Shown: positions 54,146 through 60,425 of the stretch, piece by piece | How positions within the stretch are numbered: position 1 is the first letter of the stretch | Layout: each line of letters opens with the position of its first letter | From: Lysobacter_I brunescens | Lineage (GTDB): Bacteria; Pseudomonadota; Gammaproteobacteria; Xanthomonadales; Xanthomonadaceae | Reading direction: 5' to 3' | Length of the DNA stretch: 64,000 nt | Assembly: GCF_042677005.1 (NCBI RefSeq) | Contig: NZ_JBHTIF010000003.1 | Location: forward strand, 248,001-312,000 | Translations under genes and position numbers: made by a program | Notes under the pieces: generated by a model | What the model saw: the letters and a program-made list of their open reading frames with translations, nothing else | Database searches by the model: none | Told to the model about the DNA's origin: nothing

Positions 54146-54163
54146 TGTAGGGTTTTTCCTACA
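54146..54163 (+). promoter_or_regulatory. TGT-N12-ACA dyad after gene D
   Basis: TGTAGGGTTTTTCCTACA fits the P2 Ogr consensus TGT-N12-ACA and is a dyad (TGTAGG/CCTACA). In P2, ogr itself follows D. Here no rightward gene follows for 1.6 kb, so it may be a relic, a site for another transcript, or chance. Confidence 0.35.
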
Positions 54164-54352
54164 CCGCGCCGCGCACTTCCCCGATGGCCCGGCCTGCGCC
54201 GCAGGCCTAATCTGTCCCTGTCAGCAACGCCCGCGCATCGATTACGACGCGAAGCCATCCCACGATTCGTCCGATGGTGTCACCGATCGAAGCCATCCAC
54301 CGGGCGGGCCCCACTCGGGAGAGTGGGGCTGCTGGCAAATCCCGCGCAAAGA

Positions 54353-54376
54353 AAAACCCCGCCGGAGCGGGGTTTT
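54353..54376. terminator. Bidirectional terminator between gene D and leftward accessory genes
   Basis: AAAACCCCGC (54353-54362) pairs with GCGGGGTTTT (54367-54376), with A and T tracts on both sides. It can end the tail operon and the leftward membrane-protein pair. Confidence 0.85.
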
Positions 54377-54396
54377 GAATGAACCTGTCTCGCAGG

Positions 54397-55011
54397 CTAG
54401 GCAGCCTGCAGTTGCCCATGGAACAGTTGCTCCATGTATGGCACGCGCTGATACAGCTTGCTCAGATTTTCCGTCGGGTTCTTCTTGCTTGGGATCGAGG
54501 TCAGCACGGGCTCATGTTCGTGATGCTTCGACTGAAGAGCTGTGTGCAGCTGCTTCAGGATCACATCGGCAACGCCGGCGTCGACCATGTACCGGAGGTT
54601 CCTGGCGTACTCATTGCTGTAGGCCATGCTGGCCAGCGAGATCTTCAGCATGATCGAGCGAACGCGGTCTTGCTCTTCTTTCGACAGCGCGTCATAAGCG
54701 GTCTTCTTGCCTTTCCGTCGCCCTGTGTCCGCATGCTCGGAAGCCATCGCTGCAAGATCAGGGTTGTTCGCGATCTCGTACAGGAACTTGCTGGACAAGG
54801 CCATGGTGGCGATGTTTGAAACGTACTGCTTCAGGTTGTGTGATGCGCTCTTGTCGTCGAGCAGAACATCGCAATCCTTGAGGATGGCTTCGCGGATGTC
54901 GTAGCTGTACTGCGTGTTGATGTATTGTTCCCGCGCTTTGTATGCGCTGTAGATTGCGAATCCGGCAAGCAGGGCAATCACTACGGTGGTGGCGATAATT
55001 AACATTGACAT
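54397..55011 (-). CDS. Hypothetical membrane-anchored accessory protein
   Basis: The 204-residue protein has one N-terminal helix (MLIIATTVVIALLAGFAIYSAY) and a helical cytoplasmic or periplasmic domain with no family I recognise. GGAG lies 8 nt before the ATG at 55011. It follows the 90-residue membrane protein by 23 bp, so the pair is one operon. Base composition is visibly lower in GC than the tail genes, pointing to separate acquisition. Superinfection exclusion or host conversion are guesses. Confidence 0.7.
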   Translation of the reverse strand: MSMLIIATTVVIALLAGFAIYSAYKAREQYINTQYSYDIREAILKDCDVLLDDKSASHNLKQYVSNIATMALSSKFLYEIANNPDLAAMASEHADTGRRKGKKTAYDALSKEEQDRVRSIMLKISLASMAYSNEYARNLRYMVDAGVADVILKQLHTALQSKHHEHEPVLTSIPSKKNPTENLSKLYQRVPYMEQLFHGQLQAA

Positions 55012-55034
55012 TCTTGTCTCCAGATAGAACTCGA

Positions 55035-55307
55035 TTAGTCCTTCGTGACCGATTTTTTCAACTTCATCCTTTCAGTATCGTGTTCTAGCTTCTTTACTTT
55101 TAAGAAAATATCTCGGGTGTCCGGGGATTTCAGCAGGGAAGCTTCAAGCTTTTTGATCAACAAGCGATAGCATAGCCAAGAGAGGAAGGCTACTAATCCG
55201 ATGACCGATAGCAATGAAATTAAAGGATAGGCAGCGCCGGCTGCTACAAGCACCGCCTCCACCCCATCGGGTGGCAACGGTTGGGTGGGTATAGGCAAAT
55301 CTTGCAC
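55035..55307 (-). CDS. Hypothetical small membrane protein with coiled coil
   Basis: The 90-residue protein has a central membrane helix (AYPLISLLSVIGLVAFLSWLCYRLL) and a charged C-terminal helix (FLKVKKLEHDTERMKLKK) likely to be a coiled coil. The GTG start at 55307 has a strong GGAGGAG upstream. Codons are AT-richer than in phage structural genes. It is the first gene of the two-gene accessory operon. Confidence 0.65.
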   Translation of the reverse strand: MQDLPIPTQPLPPDGVEAVLVAAGAAYPLISLLSVIGLVAFLSWLCYRLLIKKLEASLLKSPDTRDIFLKVKKLEHDTERMKLKKSVTKD

Positions 55308-55792
55308 CAGCTAGCTCCTCCGTTGAGCGCAGCGCGTTGGCAGTCTTGTGCGATTGCGACCGGGGGATCGCATTGTTCTGGGCTGGCATCACCGGTGCAG
55401 ACTCATGGGGGGTCTCATCTGCAAAGCCGGTCGGTGCCGGGATGGGGGAACGGTAATCCTTAAAGGCAAGCCCAACAAGGGGTTTCTGACCTCTAGGGGC
55501 ACATTTTTGGTCAATTGGGCACATTTTGTACCTTGGCGGGGCCTGATTTGCGCGGTGCAGTGCCTAACGATAGGCCCTGTCAATTGTGGTGGTCCGAGCC
55601 ATCTACGCAGGTAGACCATCCCTGAAAGGCCGAGTTCCCAAACCCTCAGTGAGATTGATCCGATAGCAACCCGCCCGGGGAAAGCGCCTGGGCATGGACG
55701 GGTGAAACCCGTTGACCACAGATCAGTTCTGTAGTGGTAACGTCGCTCGGCGCTGGTAATGGCGCATTCACATAACTGCAAGGAGCTGAAGC
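55308..55792. other. 485-bp accessory intergenic region with a 20-bp-spaced direct repeat
   Basis: No coding frame is convincing. GGGCACATTTT occurs at 55497-55507 and 55517-55527, start-to-start 20 bp, about two helical turns, which could suit a dimeric regulator on one DNA face. The region must hold divergent promoters for the membrane operon and the secreted-protein gene. Confidence 0.5.
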
Positions 55793-56212
55793 ATGTCTCG
55801 CTACCAACCGTTTGCTGTCGTTGCCCTTGGCCTGGCCATTTTGTCGGTGCCTTCATTTGCTCACGCCTGTTGCCCTTCCGGTGGAAACACGGACCCCAAG
55901 CCGGCGTTGGGGCTCGGCCAGGAATACCCGTCTGCGGCCAATGAATCGATCGACCCGAACTGGCGCGTCTACAACTTCGAGCGTGACGGGATTCATTATC
56001 TGCAGGTCAACGACAGCAATGGTGTTGTGCGTGCAGCCGTAGGCCGGATTGCAGACACGATGTGGGTTCTGCCTCTGGGTAGCGATGCTGACCGCGTCAA
56101 CACCGACAGTATCAGCGCTGGGCTTCTCATCTACAGCGACGAGACGATCGAAGTCCGCCGCTATCAGACGCCAAACGGGGATGCCTGGTTGATCGGTCCG
56201 AATGATCGATAA
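55793..56212 (+). CDS. Hypothetical secreted accessory protein
   Basis: The 139-residue protein has a signal peptide (VVALGLAILSVPSFAHA) followed directly by CCPSGG, then a small beta-rich domain (WRVYNFERDGIHYLQVNDSNGVVRAAVG). AAGGAG precedes the ATG. The 3' end overlaps the convergent MASE1 gene by 49 bp. Family not recognised; export suggests a lysogenic-conversion gene (inference). Confidence 0.65.
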   Translation: MSRYQPFAVVALGLAILSVPSFAHACCPSGGNTDPKPALGLGQEYPSAANESIDPNWRVYNFERDGIHYLQVNDSNGVVRAAVGRIADTMWVLPLGSDADRVNTDSISAGLLIYSDETIEVRRYQTPNGDAWLIGPNDR

Positions 56213-57732
56213 GCCTCCAGTGTGTCCGTGTCAGGCAAAAGAACACTGATCTGATGCCCTCGGCGGCGCCAGCTGGCGCCGTTTCGAGTTTGAACGCGAT
56301 TATCGATGTCGATCTCTGACATCGACGACGCCATGGTTGCATTCAGCCGCCCGCCGCCTACAGCCTCGATGCACAGGTAGATTCCCCGTGATCTCTTGGC
56401 AATCCAGACGCGTGCATGCACTCGATAACCGGCAGGGTGCGCGGCTGATAGAACCCCGATGGCGCTACTGATGGTGCGGTACGCGGTGAGTTGAGCATCC
56501 GTCGATAGAAGCTTTGGCTGCCCCTTGAGGCGAAAGCGTACCTCGCTGCCACCGGCGACGATGACGGGGAAGGAGGACGACTGTAGTGCGTGATACAAGC
56601 CCTCGGACAAGATCGAAACAGGATAAAGGGCGCTGTTGTGGGCCTCGAAGAATTGAGGCTGCATGACCCACGCGCGGATGACTTCTTCCGCAGCCGAGTG
56701 GTTGCCTTCTGCACGCAGACGGGCGACGAGCTGGGCTTGCGCTTCTTCGATCTGGTTCTGGCACTGCATGAGGAACATGACGCGGTCGCGCATCTGCTGC
56801 TCCGTGTCGATGATCCCCAGGCGCGCTATACGCTTGGCCTTTTCCTCGGCAATGCCGAGGCGGCGCAGTGCTTCGAAATGACGCGAAAACAACTCGCCGC
56901 TGATGATCAGAATTGTTGCGAAAAAAGCCAAGACTAACTGAGCATTGAAAGTCGTCGTGTTGTGGTCGCCAAGCTTGCTCAAGTCAGGGATGCTCAGCCC
57001 GATTGCAACGTTGGTCATCGTGACGCCAATGGCTGCACCGCGCCAGCCATGCACGGCACTCAGCGCCATGGCGGGCGTGATCAACACCAGTAGCAGGACC
57101 ACACGGAGCGAGTTTTCCATATTCGGCGCAGCCATCAGGCCAAGAAAGAGGCCCAGAACGATCACGCCGGCAAGCCCGACATCCCGTACGAAGTTGCTGA
57201 CGACCGGCTCGGCTTCCCTCGCCCGGTCATAGACCAGGATAGGCGGGACGATGACGAGCATGCCCAGGTAGTAGCCTGCAGCCCACCGCAAGAAGATTTC
57301 CAGCGTCACGGGCTGCGGCATGGTGAATGCATTGATGGTCTGCATCCACAAGGCGGTCCAGATTGCCATGGCCGCGAAGATGACGGGCTGCCAGAGCCCG
57401 GCCTTCGAGAATTTGGGGATGAACAATCGGCTGATGAACGGGATGATGGAAATCAGTGGCAAGAGCAGTATCGATGCCACGATCGCACCGATGACCTGTT
57501 CGTCGTTTGTCGCCTGCGGTATGCGCAGGTACATGACCGCAGCAGCATCGCCGATGAATACGTAAGGCCACAGCCGATACCGCAGCAGCAGCAGGCTGGC
57601 GGCCCGGATGCCTGCGGGCAGGTACCACTGGTCAAACGAAAGGTGCCAAAGGCCCACGAAGAGTGCGGCGTAAATGAAGCTGGTTAGCAGGCCGCGCAGC
57701 ACGGCCACAATATCGATGCGCAACAAGTCCAT
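56164..57732 (-). CDS. MASE1-type membrane protein with non-canonical C-terminal domain
   Basis: The 522-residue protein has about eight membrane helices (about 10-290) of MASE1 pattern (WYLPAGIRAASLLLLRYRLWPYVFIGD; PPILVYDRARE), a coiled coil (about 290-350, ALRRLGIAEEKAKRIARLG...QIEEAQAQLVARL) and a C-terminal region reminiscent of a histidine-kinase ATPase fold (GLYHALQSSSFPV) but without clear H-box or N/G boxes. It may sense a signal without phosphotransfer. A kinase-like gene inside a P2-type prophage is unusual. Confidence 0.7.
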   Translation of the reverse strand: MDLLRIDIVAVLRGLLTSFIYAALFVGLWHLSFDQWYLPAGIRAASLLLLRYRLWPYVFIGDAAAVMYLRIPQATNDEQVIGAIVASILLLPLISIIPFISRLFIPKFSKAGLWQPVIFAAMAIWTALWMQTINAFTMPQPVTLEIFLRWAAGYYLGMLVIVPPILVYDRAREAEPVVSNFVRDVGLAGVIVLGLFLGLMAAPNMENSLRVVLLLVLITPAMALSAVHGWRGAAIGVTMTNVAIGLSIPDLSKLGDHNTTTFNAQLVLAFFATILIISGELFSRHFEALRRLGIAEEKAKRIARLGIIDTEQQMRDRVMFLMQCQNQIEEAQAQLVARLRAEGNHSAAEEVIRAWVMQPQFFEAHNSALYPVSILSEGLYHALQSSSFPVIVAGGSEVRFRLKGQPKLLSTDAQLTAYRTISSAIGVLSAAHPAGYRVHARVWIAKRSRGIYLCIEAVGGGRLNATMASSMSEIDIDNRVQTRNGASWRRRGHQISVLLPDTDTLEAYRSFGPINQASPFGV

Positions 57733-57784
57733 TTCCCCCGTTCCGTGCCGCTCGGTACCCCCTGGCGGCTCCCTGTTGTCAACT

Positions 57785-58888
57785 TTATAGCACCGCGATC
57801 ACGACCCCCAGAATCTGCAGCCCTGCAAGATCTGACAGGTACACGTCGCGCGAGTCGCCGCCGCGCCCCGGGCCGGCCAACGTCCAGTGGTCCTTGCGGA
57901 TGAGGATGCGGCGGATGTCGGCGCGGCCGTTGAGCGTGTAGGCGTAGACCTCGCCGTCGGTCACCTGCTCGCGCGTGCAGCGCGACACGTCCAGCGCGAC
58001 GGCGGCGCCGCGTGCGATGGCGGGTTCCATGGCGGCGGTGGGCATCAGGCCCCAGCGCACCGCGTCCAGCGGCACCGCGCCGGCCTTGGCGCGCACGATG
58101 AAGTCGGGGAACAGCGCGAACAGCGGCGCATCCAGCGCGCCCAGCTGGGGCACGCGTTCCAGGCGCAGGTGGCCCGGCGGCGGCTCGCTGCTGCTCCGCG
58201 CCGGCAGCGGCGCGGCGCCAGCGGGCAGGGCGTCGGCATGGCGGCGTGCCAGGTCGCGCATCACCCAGGCGCGCTCGCGCGGGGCCAGGCTGCGGAAGGC
58301 CTGCAGCAATGCGGTCTCCTGCGGCGTTTTCGCGCTGGGCTGGCCGGTGAGCACATAGCCCACGTCCATGCCGTGCGCGGCGGCGTCGATCAGCACGGCG
58401 CTGTTGGGCAGGTTCCTGCCCGCCTCGAAGTTGGCCACGGCATTGCGCGAGACGCCGATCAGTTCGGCCCAGCCGGAGGCTGTGTGCCCCAGCGCCACGC
58501 GCTCGGCCTTCATGCGTTCGCCGGGCGTAGCGGGTACCGGTTGGGCGATGTAGGCGGGCCGGTCCTCTTCGCCGACTGCCAAGTTAACTGTGCACGCCGC
58601 ATCGGCTGCTGCCTGCGCCTCATAGCCATTCCGGCCTAATTCGGCGACGCGCTGACCTGTAACCAAAAAGTGAACGTCGTATCCCAAGCGCGCCAGAGAG
58701 AAAAGTACCTCTGCACTTGGCGAATACCTGCCTTTTTCAAGGCGATTGACGTGCCCCTGACTCAGGCCGGTTGCATCGGCGACAGAGGCCTGCGTGATGC
58801 CCAAGCGCAACCGTTCGTCGCGAAGTCGCGCAGCCAAAGCTTCGCCCTCTTGACGTATGACGTATTCGTCAATACCTTTCCGGTCCAT
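57785..58888 (-). CDS. Prophage repressor with two Xre-type HTH domains and degenerate S24 domain
   Basis: The 367-residue protein has HTH 1 at about 15-75 (ITQASVADATGLSQGHVNRLEKG), HTH 2 at about 121-180 (WAELIGVSRNAVANFEAG) and a LexA/CI-type S24 domain at about 245-365. The catalytic Ser position is Ala286 (PTAAMEP) and the Lys region reads IRRIL (R326/R327), so self-cleavage looks lost. The ATG at 58888 is preferred to a TTG at 58915. It is divergent from a small DNA-binding gene, the usual repressor/anti-repressor switch layout. Confidence 0.85.
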   Translation of the reverse strand: MDRKGIDEYVIRQEGEALAARLRDERLRLGITQASVADATGLSQGHVNRLEKGRYSPSAEVLFSLARLGYDVHFLVTGQRVAELGRNGYEAQAAADAACTVNLAVGEEDRPAYIAQPVPATPGERMKAERVALGHTASGWAELIGVSRNAVANFEAGRNLPNSAVLIDAAAHGMDVGYVLTGQPSAKTPQETALLQAFRSLAPRERAWVMRDLARRHADALPAGAAPLPARSSSEPPPGHLRLERVPQLGALDAPLFALFPDFIVRAKAGAVPLDAVRWGLMPTAAMEPAIARGAAVALDVSRCTREQVTDGEVYAYTLNGRADIRRILIRKDHWTLAGPGRGGDSRDVYLSDLAGLQILGVVIAVL

Positions 58889-58901
58889 GGACGATTTTAT
58901 C

Positions 58902-58916
58902 CCCAATTGTCCCAAT
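58902..58916. promoter_or_regulatory. CCCAAT direct repeats in the repressor/cro-like gap
   Basis: CCCAATTGTCCCAAT places two CCCAAT copies 9 bp apart in the 43-bp divergent gap between the repressor and the BcepMu gp16-like gene. Direct repeats of this kind are possible repressor operators. This is by position only. Confidence 0.35.
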
Positions 58917-58931
58917 CAGGACGCACACCCC

Positions 58932-59237
58932 ATGACTTACGCGAAACAGGCAAAGCGCAGGACAGCCGCGAAAAACAGCCGAAAGGCCGCAGCGACCAAG
59001 CCCGAGCCCGCCAACGCACCCCGCACCATCCGCTGCACCCGCGTGGTCAGCCGCGACGAAGCGCGTGCCAAGTTGATTGCGCAGGGCCTGACGGTGTCGC
59101 AGTGGGCCAAACAGAACGGCGTGCCCTACGACACCGCCCGCAAGGTGCTGCAGGGCCACAACACCGGCAAGTTCGGTGCGGCCCACAAGGTCGCCGTGCT
59201 GCTCAGCCTGAAGCGGGGCACGGCTGTCCTGGCATGA
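58932..59237 (+). CDS. Small DNA-binding phage protein, BcepMu gp16-like (cox/cro position)
   Basis: The 101-residue protein has a basic N-terminus (KRRTAAKNSRKAAA) and a helix-turn-helix-like core (ARAKLIAQGLTVSQWAKQNGVPYDTARKVLQGHNTGKFG) matching the BcepMu gp16 family. Divergence from the repressor suggests a Cro/Cox-type role in the lytic switch. Its stop overlaps the Ogr-like ATG. Confidence 0.8.
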   Translation: MTYAKQAKRRTAAKNSRKAAATKPEPANAPRTIRCTRVVSRDEARAKLIAQGLTVSQWAKQNGVPYDTARKVLQGHNTGKFGAAHKVAVLLSLKRGTAVLA

Positions 59238-59515
59238 ACAAGCCGGCCGCCAGCCACTTCCGGATGACGTGCCCGCACTGCGAGGCGCCCGCCCGGGTCC
59301 GCGACAGCCGCGAGCAATCCACGCTCGTCCGCGCGCTGATCTTCCAGTGCACCAACTGGGAATGCGGCCACGTCTTCGCCGCGCTGCTGTCGGTCGAACG
59401 CACCATCTCGCCCTCTGCCATCCCCAAGCCCGACGTCGTGCTGCCGCTGTCGCAGCACATCCGCAGCGACGTGCTGCTGCGCCAACTCGACATGTTCCCA
59501 AAGGAGCAACCATGA
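59234..59515 (+). CDS. ogr: Ogr/Delta-type zinc-finger late activator
   Basis: The 93-residue protein has C13-x2-C16-x22-C39-x4-C44, the exact cysteine spacing of P2 Ogr and P4 Delta, which bind zinc and activate late promoters. It starts on the stop of the previous gene, so it is early-expressed here, unlike P2, where ogr follows D. Its likely sites are the three 17-bp dyads. Confidence 0.9.
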   Translation: MNKPAASHFRMTCPHCEAPARVRDSREQSTLVRALIFQCTNWECGHVFAALLSVERTISPSAIPKPDVVLPLSQHIRSDVLLRQLDMFPKEQP

Positions 59516-59661
59516 ACAGCTTCGACAAGTTCCTTGCCATCTGCGTGATCTGCGCCGCCAGCATGCTCGGCGGATTCTTCATCGGCTGGTCCGCCCTCGC
59601 GTTCGGCGCCGCCGGCATCGGCTTCGTGGCCCTGGCGAAGGAGTCGGGCAGCCATGAATGA
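59512..59661 (+). CDS. Small membrane protein
   Basis: The 49-residue protein is nearly one or two hydrophobic helices (FLAICVICAASMLGGFFIGWSALAFGAAGIGFVAL). Overlapping ATGA with ogr and the next gene supports it as a real, coupled gene. Function unknown. Confidence 0.6.
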   Translation: MNSFDKFLAICVICAASMLGGFFIGWSALAFGAAGIGFVALAKESGSHE

Positions 59662-59983
59662 AGAACTGCGCGCCGCCGCGCTGCACGCGGCCACGGCCTT
59701 CTACGACGAACACGCGGCCCAGTACCTCAGCCGCGACGAAGACACGCTGCAGGCCCTGTGCGGCGACTACATCGCCAACCGCTACGGCATCAGCACCCGC
59801 GAAGGGCAGGGCATCGCCATGACAGCCCGCGCCGACATGCTCAGTGCCGGCGCCGAGGGCTTCATCGACCTGGACCGCTGCACCTCGAGCATGGTCGTGA
59901 TCCGCGACACCGCGCAGGACCGCGTGCGGATGGTGCCGGTGACGAAGCTGTTGGCGATCAGCCGCGAAGGCGGTGTGGAATGA
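59654..59983 (+). CDS. Hypothetical early phage protein
   Basis: The 109-residue protein (EELRAAALHAATAFYDEHAAQYLSRDE ... DMLSAGAEGFIDLDRC) is acidic and helical. It overlaps the genes on both sides by a few bases. No known family. Confidence 0.6.
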   Translation: MNEELRAAALHAATAFYDEHAAQYLSRDEDTLQALCGDYIANRYGISTREGQGIAMTARADMLSAGAEGFIDLDRCTSSMVVIRDTAQDRVRMVPVTKLLAISREGGVE

Positions 59984-60207
59984 AGAGGCAGATAGGGACA
60001 TCAAGGTTTCAACTGCTTGCGTTTTTGCTTGCGGCCTCTGCCACTCCGGTTTTGCCAACGCCCGCGACATCTCCCAAAAAGCCTCAGCCATGCCGTGACG
60101 AAGAAGACATCAGTGCACGTCAGAGGAAGCGGCAGGCAAAGCTCGCCAGGCGCGCAGCAAAGCATGCGGGTGATGCGAAGGCAGAACGCGAAGGCGGTGT
60201 GGCGTGA
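59980..60207 (+). CDS. Hypothetical protein with basic C-terminus
   Basis: The 75-residue protein has a hydrophobic N-terminus (FQLLAFLLAASATPVLPTPA), which could be a signal or anchor, and a very basic C-terminus (ARQRKRQAKLARRAAKHAG). Its ATG overlaps the previous stop (ATGA) and its end overlaps the next GTG. Function unknown. Confidence 0.5.
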   Translation: MKRQIGTSRFQLLAFLLAASATPVLPTPATSPKKPQPCRDEEDISARQRKRQAKLARRAAKHAGDAKAEREGGVA

Positions 60208-60407
60208 AGACCCGAATCCACGATTGGTTCGACACCAAGCGCAACCGTGTCATGTACGGATTCCAGGTGCACACGGCAGACGGCTGGAAGAACGTGGCCG
60301 AAGACGGCAAGCCCTGCATCTATACCTGCCCGGAACAGCGCGACGCGAAGCGTGCCGAATACCGCCGCCGCAAAGCGATCCGCAATACCAACTTCAGCGC
60401 CAACTGA
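60204..60407 (+). CDS. Hypothetical small early protein
   Basis: The 67-residue protein starts with GTG at 60204. It is basic and has YGFQVHTADGWKNVAEDGKPC and DAKRAEYRRRKAIRN. It ends 18 bp before the primase gene. No known family. Confidence 0.55.
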   Translation: MKTRIHDWFDTKRNRVMYGFQVHTADGWKNVAEDGKPCIYTCPEQRDAKRAEYRRRKAIRNTNFSAN

Positions 60408-60425
60408 CCCGACGAACACACCCGC

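Noticed and set aside
55144..55524. 126-residue minus-strand frame in the accessory region
   Set aside because: It overlaps the better-supported 90-residue membrane protein in the same strand and lacks a ribosome site; composition looks non-coding.
58858..58871. TGACGTATTCGTCA inverted repeat as repressor operator
   Set aside because: It lies within the repressor coding start region rather than the promoter gap; likely chance.
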